Below are positions 46,291 through 58,258 of a stretch of 64,000 nucleotides of DNA, piece by piece. The stretch is taken from contig NW_003212397.1 of NCBI RefSeq assembly GCF_000006405.1, forward strand, positions 62,001-126,000, read 5' to 3'. Positions within the stretch are counted from its first letter, which is position 1. Every line of letters begins with the position of its first letter. The notes under the pieces were generated by a model, which saw nothing but the letters and a program-made list of their open reading frames with translations, was not told the DNA's origin and searched no databases. The position numbers were made by a program, and so were the translations under genes. This stretch comes from Perkinsus marinus ATCC 50983 (lineage: Eukaryota; Perkinsozoa; Perkinsida; Perkinsidae).

Positions 46291-47016
46291 TCAGCAGGCC
46301 TCATCCATATTGTTGTACTGGCGATGATTGCATGTAAGGCGCTGGAAGGGAGCTGAATTGGATGTTCGAGTGAGGCGATCTCGCAGTTGTTCTTCCCCTT
46401 TTGTAATGGTGACCACCATTGCCCACGAACCTACAGATGCTTTTAAGCGATACTCAATAATGCGTGTCGGAGCACTGAGGACCATTTGTAAGGAAAAAGG
46501 CTTACCTTTTGACGGTGAGCAGCAAGGGACTCGTATTTGAGTTGGGTTCTATTGTGAGGATCTTAGGTCGTAAAGAAGATCTTGTAACCCGTCTTTGTAA
46601 TAATTGCAGCTCCGCCGCCTCTTCTGGTCTAATTAATGCAAGAATATCATCATCAGTCGTTGAGAGCTCCTCCGGAGCATACCCTTCAAAGTCTCCTACG
46701 GAAGTTGATATCAGCGAGAGAGCTTCCTCTGAGGGAGGTATTACAACTCCTCTTGGAGCATCATTAGCCACGTCTTCGAGAAAAGTAAGGAGCTCCCTCA
46801 TCTGTCCGTTCTTCCACCAGTAAGGGCGTTGTTCGTCAGGGCGATGACAGTTTGAACAACAACCGCTTGACTACCAGTGAACTTCATGAGCTCGCAAGCA
46901 TCGCCGATGAGATAAGGCATATAAGGAAGCAGACAGTGAGCCCTTTGCCTCGATACTGTTGGGAACTTCCTCTCGTTGAAGGAGTTCAGCATACTGCGCG
47001 TAGCTGGGCTTGTCAC
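46291..47016 (-). CDS. Spliced gene of unknown function
   Basis: Coding-like exons: LPYMPYLIGDACELMKFTGS with VVQTVIALTNNALTGGR (to about 46810), MRELLTFLEDVANDAPRGVV through LLLTVK (46801-46506, donor GTAAGC), and MVLSAPTRIIEYRLKASVGS (about 46485-46291). The middle exon is strongly acidic with Glu/Asp/Ser clusters. The exon order and phase look plausible, but the first join is not settled. No family recognised. Confidence 0.45.
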
Positions 47017-47441
47017 GGATTATCCACCGCCATCGACACGCCTTGCTCCTGACAATCGCTATGGTCCGGTGCAGAAGTCGACACCCTATGGGGTAAGCAG
47101 TGCGTACCCACCTATTGAATCAAGTATATGTCCTGTTGTCAGTATCCGTTCGCACCTACTTCTCGAGCTACCGTCTCGCTGCACCATCCACAAAAGCAGC
47201 ATAAGCAGTATTGTTCATACGAAAGATAATCAGGCTTGGGTAAGGTTCGCCCTCTGTTCCTCAGAAGGAAATCGTTGTTTATGTTGTCAGGATCTCAGTG
47301 ATGCGCTATTAGCCAACAGAGTCCCGGCATTAACTACTGAATGTGAAAAACCTCCTGATGTCATCATTATCCTACACTTTTCTCGACCATCCCGCATCTT
47401 ATTCTCTCCTTTTTTGTCTGACTCATTGTCTTCTTAATGAA

Positions 47442-47882
47442 GTGAAGTTCTGTGTGAGCGGTACCAGCAGCAGTATTGGTGCCTACACCAGCTGGTCCTC
47501 GCTACTACCAACATACAGAATCGCCATCGGGTGCTCGATCGGGCATAATTTGAATCCAGGCAAGCCACTCCCCATTGAGTGTGCTGGTGCTGTAGCCCGC
47601 GCAACTGATGTTGTCTTCCCTAGTCTCTCTGGTGAAAGCATTGAGTTCAGTCGGTATTCCAAAACGGTGAATGCAAAAGCCAATTATTCAATCCGATCAC
47701 ATATGTGTGGACTGCAGGCTAGAAGTGAAAATTATCGTCCGATAAAACTTGGAGGAATATATGTTCACTTTCCTCAACTAAGCTCAGGAGTTTACATACA
47801 AATCCGGGTAGAGGTGTACGGCAACCAACAAAAACCGCCCCAGGTTTCCTCAGAATTTCCCTATTGTCACCAACACATGTAG
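47442..47882 (+). CDS. Hypothetical protein exon
   Basis: A long plus-strand frame reads GTSSSIGAYTSWSSLLPTYR, CSIGHNLNPGKPLPIECAGA, SLSGESIEFSRYSKTVNAKA, and IYVHFPQLSSGVYIQIRVEV, ending TAG at 47882. Composition looks like a folded beta-rich protein. Its last part resembles non-coding or decayed sequence at 39650-39800, so it may belong to a small family with relics nearby. Upstream exons on the plus strand (about 46976-47340) are possible but not established. Confidence 0.4.
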   Translation: MKFCVSGTSSSIGAYTSWSSLLPTYRIAIGCSIGHNLNPGKPLPIECAGAVARATDVVFPSLSGESIEFSRYSKTVNAKANYSIRSHMCGLQARSENYRPIKLGGIYVHFPQLSSGVYIQIRVEVYGNQQKPPQVSSEFPYCHQHM

Positions 47883-47915
47883 TTGACCATTTGCATATTC
47901 TCCCACACTGTGTCC
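47835..47915 (+). repeat. Dispersed ~80-bp motif, copy 2
   Basis: Covers the end of the hypothetical frame and its stop: TTTCCTCAG.ATTTC, TTGTCACCAACACATGTAGT, TGACC.TTTGCATATTCTCCC. Confidence 0.6.
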
Positions 47916-49665
47916 AAACCGTGGTGCTATAGCGGGTATGTAAACTGAACACTGATGGAACAATTTGTTCTCACGAGTGCTACCTGGGATGAAGGTTGGT
48001 TATTCGGCATGATTAAGTGTATCATGTTATCTGGTAATATATTCTTCCCGGAGAAAGTGAGTCGTATTGATTTGAAGTTGCCAATGACACCATTGGCTTA
48101 TACCATACTCTCTAATGAGAGTACGGATATCCTCCGCCAGAACGGCTCCCCAACCGAAGAGACCGCGGTCAGCGGGCGGAGTCAACAGCTGACCCTTCAT
48201 TGATATGCATTCGGGTTTCGGATCCACCCTATGGGTGCGGCTCAGCGAAGAGCATCCCTATATGGCGCGAGGGAGGGTCATCAGCACGTAATGTGGAGGA
48301 AGTGTGGTATCTGCACGCGTGCCGCCGTTTCATATCGAGAATAGGTTCGCAAATCTTCAAGCTTGGCATTTAGCACCCTTTGCGAACCAATAGAATGATG
48401 GAGTATTCATTGCTTTAGATGCAGACTGCATCATGCAGTGTGTCATTGGACAACAGACATTCAACAATAGTCTATTAGAGTGTTCAGGGTGAGCCAGCGG
48501 GCGATTCAAGTTTAATTATGTTATGAATACACTTTAGAGTCCGTAGTGTAGACCATCCCGTTGAGCTCAAGACTAATTGTATAATATCAAGTTCATAGGT
48601 TGGATCGAATTGGCCATGCATCATCTTCGTGACTCTATTCCCTGTGGTGGCCTAACCATGATAGAGAAGTGCAGAGGTTGAACTTCACCACATAATATAC
48701 CATTTCCCGATGAATCAACAGATATACTCATTCAGGAAACCATCATTTGGCACTGCAAGCTACATCTACATTTGTAAAAGCAGCGAGTGCCCCGTAGCCG
48801 ATCATCGAGGTTGCTTTGGTGATTGTCGATTCTCTCTATCATAGCCCGTGACTCAGAGAGGTTATTGTCCATACAGAGCCTCCAGTTCTCCACTCCAACC
48901 CCCGACAACGACAACTCAAAGCATTGTTGCCTGACAAATGGAAATAGTAACAGTAGGGACTATACAAGTCGTGCAGTGATTCAATGCCGACTGCCGGTTG
49001 CTGGTGTAATGAAAATCATCCCATGCTTGACCAGTTACCTAAACAGCGAGTGTCCCTATGACTCACCAAGTATTGGAGCCTCTCAATGAACACACGAGTT
49101 CGACAAGATACGGTATTCATTCTGTCGTTTTACGTACTAAAACCGAAGACTGTAATGAAAACCAGTGCATCCCTTAGCATCAATACAATGCGCCGAATTT
49201 AACCGAAGCGTGGTATGCGGATCAATATAGAAAGCCCCATCTCCTCACTACGGATGTGATGAAGATTTTGCATTCAGAGCCAGAGTTTTACCAAAGCGCA
49301 TGGGGGCATTATAAAACATGAGCAGTGCCGGCGCATCCCAAGACAACCGAGCAAGAAACACTAATCGCAGTCCCAGTGGGAACAACGTCAACTAGCAGCT
49401 CGAATTTCAAGAACCACATGAGCGGCATCGTCCTCTGAAAAGGATGATGAATGTGCACATTGCCATCGAGACACGGTGGGCCAATCAAATCTCACCTACT
49501 GCCGTTATCCCACCTCTCGCGTTTCCTCCTAGTACGACTATTGAAATGATATCACTACGTGCACGCTCCTCTGAAGCCATGTTGTTTAGTCGGATAGAAA
49601 CAGTTGTAGGCTCGAGTGTAGCCTACAACCTAGAGGTATCATTCGGCCCCCTCGGTCCAATGAGC
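47916..49665. other. Stretch with unassigned open frames
   Basis: Plus-strand frames at 47955-48203 (IDLKLPMTPLAYTILSNEST) and 49444-49695 look partly coding but could not be joined to a gene. Nothing else recognised. Confidence 0.35.
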
Positions 49666-49860
49666 TCACTGCTGTTCAAGCTCAGAGTACCCTAGCATTC
49701 GTAAACTAACGTATGTGTGGGCAAGTTGTACTACTCCGTCAAAGCAGGTGAGCAATGGTAGAAAGTCCTCAAGGACAATTGATATATCCTTGAAAATGTC
49801 AGCGGCCTTCTCACGCATATCTCGCCGGGCATAGATCGGGTTGTTGCCCAGCTGGCTCAT
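49666..49860 (-). CDS. Hypothetical protein exon
   Basis: ATG 49860 opens MSQLGNNPIYARRDMREKAA, then IFKDISIVLEDFLPLLTCFD and TYVSLRMLGYSELEQQ, stop at 49666. It is helical and coding-like, and may be the C-terminal exon of a longer gene. No family recognised. Confidence 0.35.
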   Translation of the reverse strand: MSQLGNNPIYARRDMREKAADIFKDISIVLEDFLPLLTCFDGVVQLAHTYVSLRMLGYSELEQQ

Positions 49861-50681
49861 TGAAGTTCGATTACCTTGGTCGTTCACTGGAAGGGAGCTG
49901 CAAGTATGAATGGAGGAAGATGTGCTCTTCGAAATCTATGTCCATCGCTCTCGGTATCACTGAGAGTATACGGCTGTTCAAGGCATACACTTCACTCCTG
50001 CGTCCAATAAACAATAGTATTCATCTTAGGGCAACGTATCGCCTTATCTACAGCACTATGTTTTCTCCGAGATGTGTGAGTTCTGCTCGATAACAGTCTA
50101 CGATAAGAGAACGGTCGGTTCGGTCGTATTCTTATCGTGCCGAAGCCATAGCGGCCGATAAGGAGAACTCTACCAAAAAAATCATACAACTGAGCACTGC
50201 TGACCCGACTTGCAGTAGTATCAAGCCACGTAGTAATCAGTGATACTTCTCATTATCCCCGACTACTTAGTGATACATAGCGTCATCTTTTTTAGTGTCA
50301 TTAATAGTGATAACTTATCGCCACTAGTGAATAACTTCCCCACTGCCACCAGGGCTCAACGAAATCCCGACCAATCAAGAACTTTTGGTACAAAGAGCAA
50401 TGATAAACGGGCATTTGGATCAAACCAATACAGGGCCTTTCAATGGCAACGGCTTGAAATGGCCTTTTTCAATCAGCTCGCGCTCGGCCGCAATGGGAGA
50501 ATCTCTTCCTGGGCTGGTCCAGTATGCGACAACACAAGCCATGATTCCGAGTGCCATGGATGTCGCCGATAAGCTGAAGGGACCCGGCTGTGCTTGGGGA
50601 CTGACAAAGATGACAACACTGAGACAACTATCAATTCAATACTGATTCACTGTGTGTTATCTCAGGAAGATCAATCGAGGC

Positions 50682-51945
50682 TTACTTGAAAACGTTCTTC
50701 CCGAGAACCATAGTGAGCGCGTAAGTGAGTGCAGTCGATCCAGCCTGGGTGACGTTCTTTGTTGTAGACGACAAGCGCTTCGTTATGTAAGCTACCAGCC
50801 AACCCGAAAGTACATAAATTGCTACCACTACTAATGTGCCTGAAACACAGTGATTACTCAGAAGAACGTATACACGGTGAATTGGTTCTCGAAGCCGTAC
50901 GTTGGTCCCAGTGAATGAGAGCGTTCCAAGATGTACCCTCGAGCCCCTGGTTGAGCCAGTGGGTAGTGAAAGCAACAAAGCCGATCATAACGCTACAGGA
51001 CTTCATATGAACCACTTGAATCGGCAGAGGATCTCCCGTGGTCTTCAATAATTTCTCCGACAAAATACTCCCGGAGCCTGAGCAATGCAAATCTTCAACG
51101 GAGGGTCGAACAAGGCAATGCAATCCCGGAACGAACAAAAGGCGTGTGTCACAACTCTGCTTACATGAGGACAAAACAAACACTATAGTGTACATAAGAC
51201 CCACAGCAGACGTCGCCACGACGTCCGCTGTCTCCTGTCGGGACTTCGCAACGTAGAAGAGAATTGAGAATATGAAAACTCCAGTAACACAGAGGATCTG
51301 CCTCCTAGTGTATCTGGTGGGAATATCAGAGTAAACTGAGAGCACGTAGTAGTGCGTCTCACAATCTTCCGAGAAAACACCATGAGAAGAATGCTATCGT
51401 GGGAAGACAGACTTGCAACAGTAACTTGAACGTGCCTAACCACACGAGCATTGTCATCCTCCTATAAGTAGCTCTGAACACCTACCAGGATCTAGATAAC
51501 TAAGCGCCTTCAGCGCACAAGTTTGACTCGTCATGAACAACAACGCCACTGGTAGAAACCTGAAGGTGTCATAGCCTAGGACATTCACTTTGTTGTTGCC
51601 ATCGTTCCCCATAAGCTTCGAAACAGCATATCCCATCGCCAACGATACCACATCTTTCACGAAAAGTATGCTTATTTCGCTCGGTGTTTTCCCTGGGTCT
51701 TTGTTCGCCAAGGACCATGACACTATGAGGCCCTTGCTGAGGTCAACCAGAAGGTATATAAGTATAAGCCATAATTTGGCCGACCCGAGAGAGCCATATG
51801 TATAGTAGTACAAGGCCACGGCAGCAACGATAGGCACCACTGGTGACTGCAGTACATAGGCGACGACTATACCCGCGAAGATCAGGAAAACCACCGTCGT
51901 ACAAACCTGGAGCTTTCTTCGTACTGTCGGCTTCAGAGTCACCAT
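50682..51945 (-). CDS. SLC35A-like nucleotide-sugar transporter
   Basis: ATG 51945 gives MVTLKPTVRRKLQVCTTVVF and then a chain of membrane segments: FAGIVVAYVLQSPVVPIVAA, LWLILIYLLVDLSKGLIVSW, GYDTFRFLPVALLFMTSQTC and KALSYLDPG. Later exons hold VWLGTFKLLLQVCLPTIAFF, ILCVTGVFIFSILFYVAKSR, GLMYTIVFVLSSC and finally LVVVAIYVLSGWLVAYITKR with STTKNVTQAGSTALTYALTM, ending TAA at 50682. The late 'GW..A...K..S...K' helix and the mid-protein FRFLP...ALKALSYL segment resemble SLC35A carriers of CMP-sialic acid, UDP-galactose or UDP-GlcNAc in the Golgi. Substrate cannot be read. One join near 51390 is not exact. An assembly gap lies just upstream. Confidence 0.7.
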
Positions 51946-52029
51946 TGAAAGATACGAGTTTCTGAATTGTTTCTATCTGCTTTTATCCAGTTGATAACGC
52001 CACAACTATGGAATTCCGGAAACACTATT

Positions 52030-52129
52030 NNNNNNNNNNNNNNNNNNNNNNNNNNNNNNNNNNNNNNNNNNNNNNNNNNNNNNNNNNNNNNNNNNNNNNN
52101 NNNNNNNNNNNNNNNNNNNNNNNNNNNNN
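52030..52129. other. Assembly gap (100 N)
   Basis: Exactly 100 undefined bases, the usual placeholder length, so the true gap size is unknown. It sits in the 5' flank of the SLC35A-like gene. Confidence 0.99.
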
Positions 52130-52342
52130 TCTGCTGTTCTATCGTACAGTGAACCTTAGCATAGGGAATCACTGGCTTGCCCATAAGGGTCCAGTCTTTG
52201 GTACCAACCAATAAGACAGAGCCAAACACTATCTGAATACCAACAATATTCTCGTATCGACCTCCACGTGCGACTTCAGCGACCCGCTGACTATCTACTG
52301 ATTAAAAGGCTCATATATCGCTACTGCATGGGAGAATTGATC

Positions 52343-53096
52343 TCAAAGAAATATGCAGCTCCAAGGGAACACATGCACGGTCTGCTGAAGCGATGACGCC
52401 GACGAGTTCCGACTGACCTGGTCGCCGGCCTGCTTCCTTTTGATCCGCTCAGTTTGGATTATGTCTCCAATGGTGGCCTTATGCTGCAGCCACTTGCCAG
52501 ATAGGAATACCACAAAGGCGTTATCAAGGTCCAGCTTGATTCCAGGGGGAGGATCTTTCGGGGGTTCCGTACTGAAATCCACGTAATTCCGGAGTCTTCG
52601 TGTGCACTTTTTCGAAGATTCAGTGTGTTTGAATTTTTCGAGTCCAACATCGAGAAACGCCCTAGTCAGACTAGCATCAATGTATCTTGTTCCAAAAGGA
52701 CTGAGTTGGGCTTGCATGAAAAGTAACATTAAGCAGTGCCCAGATTCATGATTCTCGAGGGCCCAGGATAAGACTAGCGTGTGAGGCCTCCGATCGCATC
52801 TATGGGCCCCTTTGAGCAAGGCCCCTAAGCGTGAACCCCCACGATACAGCAGCTGGAACATTGCCCATGCACTACATGAAAGGCATCCGATCGTGTTGGA
52901 CAAATGCTGTAGTAACCTCCCGCTTAGGATGCCTATTCGGAAAGGACTTCCATTTCCTCCTCATATTCATCCTATTGCGTCGAACATCTCCAACATAGTT
53001 CCACCGCAACTTCAAGTCCGCATAAGTGACGATCTCATTCATGTTCTGATCTGTGTCCAACAGTGGGTGCTTCGGGACCTTGTGCGGGACTTTCAT
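52343..53096 (-). CDS. Spliced gene of unknown function
   Basis: ATG 53096 gives MKVPHKVPKHPLLDTDQNMN, YADLKLRWNYVGDVRRNRMN, then after a short intron (about 52865-52920) AWAMFQLLYRGGSRLGALLK, FGTRYIDASLTRAFLDVGLE, NYVDFSTEPPKDPPPGIKLD and KWLQHKATIGDIIQTERIKR. The second exon is long (over 450 nt) and clearly open. It may splice on after GDQ towards the gap. No family recognised. Confidence 0.5.
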
Positions 53097-53693
53097 ATTC
53101 TCCCCTGAGACGAACAAACCACCACATTTCCTGTCAGCCCACCAGGTATTCCTCAGAGTAACAATGAGAAATATTATGAACTTATCCAGAAGTTAAAAGT
53201 CTTATTCCCATCAGCTTAGAAACCGCAGATTTTGCAAGAAGAGGATATCCCAGTAGCAAGGACTCGTCCAGTTTTGAGAACTAACGTTCGGGCTTGACAA
53301 CTATAGTGAAAACGTTCCTTATGTGATGATGACACTCACATGAGAAACCGCGTGAATAAACTGTTCCTAACCATGTGAGCATCTTCAATGAATTCCCCCC
53401 CCCCCCGCAGCCCAGTAGTGGTTACCTCCTCTATGCTTGCCCACTTGGAACTCCAATTTATGCGCGTACGATGCGCGTCTACGATGCTTCACGTCTACCT
53501 TCACCAGCCGTTGTAAAAACCGGCGGAACATATCCTCCTAGAACTAAGGAGGAAACCCCTTCAACTCACTAACACAAAATGAGCTTCGTTCGGTACGTGG
53601 ATAGAAACCAACTAATATCACTAAAACTAGATTGTGCAATAGGAGTCCTAAACGAGATCTCATTCTCCCACTGCTTACGAGCATTGCGGGCTC

Positions 53694-55895
53694 TCAATGA
53701 CGACAAGGACTGTATGAGAGATCAAAAGTACGGAACCGTACGAAACGATTTTCCTGAATTGAGTTGAAATACGTTCAATGCGAAAAAAATAACTCACCAT
53801 TGAGGTTAGAGGCGTTTCCAAGTCCTTAAAGTCTTCAGTACCACGAACAGAAATATTGTAGATAAAATCCCGGCTGACAGGATGGTCCAAGTGAGCCATG
53901 GGATGAGAAACTCCGAGGAGATCCCAAACCTTACCGAGACGCCTAGAGAATAGCATAGCCGAAAACACGGCGAATTGAAGGGAACCTTACAGCTGGGGAG
54001 GAGCTTTTGTACGAGTATAGTTAATATAAGCACTCCTAGGGAAGTCCTCGATCTCAGCGACACGACGACGTAGCTCGACGAATGGGACAGAGTACGGTAC
54101 GAAGTCCCTGGAGGAAAATGGCATACAACCAATACAGTTCATATGGCCGTCACCTTGTAGGAGGATAAGGCCAACCCTTGGCAGGTGGGGCGATCCAGAA
54201 CTCACTAGAAATATTGTACTCGTGAAGAAATCTCTTAGTCTCGTTGGTAAATAGCTGCCCAAGATCCACCTGTAACCACTCAATGCTGGCAATGTTGCTG
54301 CTATGCACCTAATAACGGGACATTCAATTTGATATGAAATTCCACCCTACCGTCACGTAGTCCCTTTGATAGCCTAGGAAATCAAAGTCATCACCAAACA
54401 CGAACGAGTTGGGCTGCCCGCCCTCAGTGCGAAGATTCGAGAACATCGCCAACGCGGGGTAGTTGCGAATGCCGAGATACGGACATGCTGAAAGAAAGTG
54501 GAAACACGAGGACGGCGAAAGGCTCAAAGCTCACCAGCAAGGCAGCAGATAAAGATCCACGGGAGGCTCCCAAGGAGACTGCCTCTGGCGTACACTCTCT
54601 CAACTGGAATATCACTCTGGAGCGTAGGCCAGATCGTGACACAGAGGAAATACACACACGAGTAGAGACTCCATACAGCTGCAAACGCCCATAGGCCATA
54701 CGGAGGGTACCTCATCATCGGATGCTACCCACTCTTTCATGCGAGAGTCTACGAGCTTACTCGAAAGGCATCGCGCCGTTCAACTCGGGAGCCATGAACT
54801 GAGGCCAAACACCCACGATAGAAAAGAATATCCCCAAAAAACTGCCCCAACGAAGCACTGGTTGTACATTCAACCAGTTGACAATCTTGTCAGCAACAAG
54901 AGCCGCTTGTTCTGGTAGGACCTAAGGAGGAGATCGATAGGGCCTATAGGAGCTCGAGATGACTTACGAAAGTGTACATGGGGGCCATAGCCATTGTGAA
55001 GGGATATACGCTCATAGGAGACAGGGGTTCAGCAAGAACACAGTGGAAGAGGGCACCCCAGAAACACACAAATCGGAACCACAAATAGTTACCTATGAGC
55101 CGATAAGACAAACACACAGTAGTGAAGGGCTCACCCTTAGCGGCGCCGAGGATAAGAGCGATGGGCAGGGCCATCTCGATGATTACAGCGACGTGAGGCA
55201 TGAGATCCCAAGGGGCCCAGGATGGGACCCACAACTTGAACACAGGGAGGCCGACAAAACCAGCGAACATGAGTATCTAAAAAAACAAGATAATGACGAC
55301 TTGGCCGAGGTGTTATAAGGCTTACACAACAGCTATACTCGTGGCTCGCCCAACCGTCGTTCATTTTATCGATTCCAGTGACGACGTAGAGAGCGATAAC
55401 CGTGGCTCGCATGGCCCAGGTCGTCCTGTTAACCCATTCTGAACGATCTCTCTTGTACGTGAGGAATACCTTGAAGAGAATATCTTTACCCACAGCTCGA
55501 CCAGGGGGCCTTACGCATAATCCGAGGGCAATATCGATGAAAATGTGGTTACTGTAGTGACCAGTGAGGAATATAACGATGAAGCCAACCAAGAGAGAGC
55601 CCATCGTCACGTAACGACAGTGAGGTTTGACCAAGGCTAGGAAGTCAACACTGCCAAGTGCGACAAGGGGAATCGCGTTCTCCACTGTGCGTGAGCCTGA
55701 ACTAACGATATACTTATGTGTGATCGAGTGGTACTCACTTTTGAAGATAAAGAAAAGCTTGACACATTGGAGTAGCATAAGTTGCGACCAGAAGAAGGTG
55801 AAGACCGATATGGCATCCATTGTAGATTTACAACCCTCGGACGCATTCTTCTTCACTAACTTGTCTCCCTCACTCTGTGATACCGCACGAGACAT
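53694..55895 (-). CDS. HTTM-type (gamma-carboxylase-like) multi-pass membrane protein
   Basis: ATG 55895 leads to a protein of many membrane spans. Early exon: ISVFTFFWSQLMLLQCVKLF, CRYVTMGSLLVGFIVIFLTG, then VIALYVVTGIDKMNDGWAS, the family's 'Y...G..K....W'. Next: FAGFVGLPVFKLWVPSWAPW, VAVIIEMALPIALILGA, and MMRYPPYGLWAFAAVWSLYS. The diagnostic string is NYPALAMFSNLRTEGGQPNS, then DFDFLGYQRDYVTV. Later exons carry PFVELRRRVAEIEDFPRSAY and ENRFVRFRTFDLSYSPCRH, stop at 53694. HTTM proteins share the fold of vitamin-K-dependent gamma-carboxylase but most lack a known reaction. Introns of about 45-60 nt are typical for the window. Confidence 0.7.
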
Positions 55896-56021
55896 TTATC
55901 AACCCAGCTGAGGGACAGTGGCCAATCCCTGCTCTGTTAACAACGGTATAGGAAAGACTCCATCACCACCCTAATGCGATGGTATATCGTAGTATACAAA
56001 TTATATATATCGCCATTATGA

Positions 56022-56082
56022 AAAAGGTGTATATGCACTATATATTATTTATAATATAATATATAGTGCATATACACCTTTT
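56022..56082. repeat. Perfect 27-bp-arm palindrome, 7-nt loop
   Basis: Arms AAAAGGTGTATATGCACTAT... (56022-56048) and exact reverse complement (56056-56082), loop TTATAAT. It lies in AT-rich DNA upstream of the HTTM gene start. Confidence 0.95.
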
Positions 56083-56828
56083 ACATACATAACCTCATGT
56101 GTTCACTCGTATGCGAATCCCTTACTCCAACGATGCGTCGGGAACTGTGTGGAATTGCCCTGGGGCCATTGGTCATACAGGCCCACGCGTGTTTTATATA
56201 CACGCAATGATGTCTGCGAAAAAATCGTGTAAAACCTGACGGGAAAATTTCCCGAACATCCTAAATTCGCCACTTTTCCACTACGACTATCTTGTTTGAA
56301 TTCTCCACCACGATGAAGTCGATTCCTTTTCAAAGCACAGTGTGCTCCAACGACACAGACCAGAGAGAACAACCGCACACACAACACGAACTGTTCGAAA
56401 ACAAAGGGAAAACTACGAGAAATTTGGTAAATTAGAAAACTACATACATTAGGGCGGAAAAATGAGAATCATTTTCCATGAGTTCTGTAAATAGAAGCTG
56501 AATCGGCGATGGAACTATGCGGTAGGCCGAACATTCCTTGCTCCTGTCCCGATCGCACAAAAGGATATTGTTATTGCATTTCCCAACCTAACTCTTATCA
56601 CAGTATTGAGGGAAAGTATCTCAACTCAGGCAAAAGGAGGAGGAGGACATATTCTCCCATTTTCTATTGATTCCTTCACCGCATTTTGTAGTAGCCACCG
56701 AGCTGCTGAGTCCTTCTTGTAGAGTAAAAACGATGGACGTGCACTCTGAGAGTCCCAAGACCTATACAGGATGAATTGCCATACAATGTACTTTCACCCT
56801 AGTGAAAAACACTATGATAAACATACTG

Positions 56829-56910
56829 GCCGCGAATATCGCGTTTTCACCGAGTTTTACGCCACTTCACATGCAAAGGGTTAAACTCCAAGTTATTACG
56901 TGCCGTATAA
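56829..56910 (+). repeat. 80-bp direct repeat, copy 1
   Basis: CCGCGAATATCGCGTTTTCA, CCGAGTTTTACGCCACTTCA, then GGGTTAAACTCCA. Pairs with 57261-57345. Confidence 0.7.
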
Positions 56911-56911
56911 C

Positions 56912-57619
56912 TTACATGTGAGTTTTCTGATCAGCCAATCTGATGGGCTTGAAATCTCCTATGACCGCCATAAACGCTATAGCCGCTCCGATGGCACTCT
57001 CCAGAATCACCTTAGGACGAATCGGCCGGTTTGAATGAAAAACCATTGAGAGCACTTACTGCGACCATGAATGCTGTTCCCATGGTATTCTCCTCAACTG
57101 CCGATGCGGGCATCTCCTGAAAGGCCGAGCATATGTTACGATATACAGCATCCCGATGGCCTCCTCAATGAGCTTGAGACCAACCCAGCGGAGCAGTAGT
57201 CAGTGGAGGTTTACCCGTGACATGAAAAATACTAGTGAAAAATATATTCCACGACTACTGCATATCGCGAATGTCGCGTTTTTCACCGAGTTTTACGCCA
57301 CTCACGTAAAACGGGTGAAACTCCATTATTTTAGTCAGATCAACCGTGCCATCCTGTTGGGTCTCATAAACGCTTCTCGAAATCATAAGAGCGAGGACAG
57401 AATAACAATAACGGAGAGCTCACAGTGATCAAGTCGCCAACTACCATTGCTACAAGCCTGCTAGTGCTCTTTATCCAATGGAAGAGCATGTGCCACGTCA
57501 GACGTTACCGTATTCAATTCTGCCACAGCAATGTGCTCCACTTGAGCATTCATCCTATAGGCCGCATGAAACAACATAGCCAATCCCACTAGAAGCAATG
57601 ACCGGTCCAACACACGCAT
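56912..57619 (-). CDS. EMC5/MMGT1-like ER membrane complex subunit
   Basis: ATG 57619 gives MRVLDRSLLLVGLAMLFHAA, with the early hydrophobic span and H-A-A of MMGT1, then YRMNAQVEHIAVAELNT. After introns come LIEEAIGMLYI, EMPASAVEENTMGTAFMVA and VILESAIGAAIAFMAVIGDF, then KPIRLADQKTHM and TAA at 56912. Human MMGT1 has a similar two-helix layout with a 'G-E-F-K' after the second span, matching GDFKP here. The match is by pattern, so the name is tentative. The EMC inserts membrane proteins into the ER. One intron holds copy 2 of the 80-bp repeat, which makes it longer than usual. Confidence 0.45.
57261..57345 (+). repeat. 80-bp direct repeat, copy 2
   Basis: TATCGCGAATGTCGCGTTTT, CACCGAGTTTTACGCCACTC, then GGGTGAAACTCCA. 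It sits in an intron of the EMC5-like gene. Confidence 0.7.
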
Positions 57620-58258
57620 CGGTGGGGAAAGGGATAATGCAAAACAAACTACTCAAGATGGCCGTATTCGCCGAGACAGAGTTCTATCAACACGATTCAC
57701 CAATGGTCGTGTGGAAACTATGAAAAATGAGTTATTCTATTATATCAATCCGCACGTACTGCAACGAGGCCTCGAACACCTCCAATGACTCCTCGATCGA
57801 ACTGCACAAAGACCACATCACTATTGACACCAACATCGTTAGGCTGAGAATTTCAATGATCGTTCGTTTGCCGAGAAATTCACTGCCGCATACCGCAAAC
57901 CGTTAACACCAGCACGGAAGCTCTCGAATCAATATACATCTACGACTACAATGACAAGCCCCACCCCTACTACCAAATCAGCTGTAGTCCCATAAAACGT
58001 CCCATAAGCACACACAGCGTCCTCCCCATGGACCGATACATGCCTGGGAATTTTCTCCTTGAAAGTGGCATACCGTAACTTCGTGAACTCCTTCCACTCT
58101 AAGGTAAGATACTCATTACTCGATTCAGATCAGTACAACTTCTATAGTAAGCTAGGTTATAGAATACCATAGTCATACAAAACTATGCCGTCCTGGAGGG
58201 GGGTCTTATAAAATCGAAGCACCAGCGAGCACTAACATTTCTTTTCAGCACTGTCCGA
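57620..58258. other. Intergenic stretch
   Basis: No gene supported between the EMC5-like and methyltransferase genes. Confidence 0.45.

Larger units (their letters stand above)
55896..56911. other. Intergenic, AT-rich, with large palindrome
   Basis: No gene supported. Contains the 27-bp-arm palindrome (56022-56082) and copy 1 of an 80-bp repeat (56829-56910). Confidence 0.5.
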
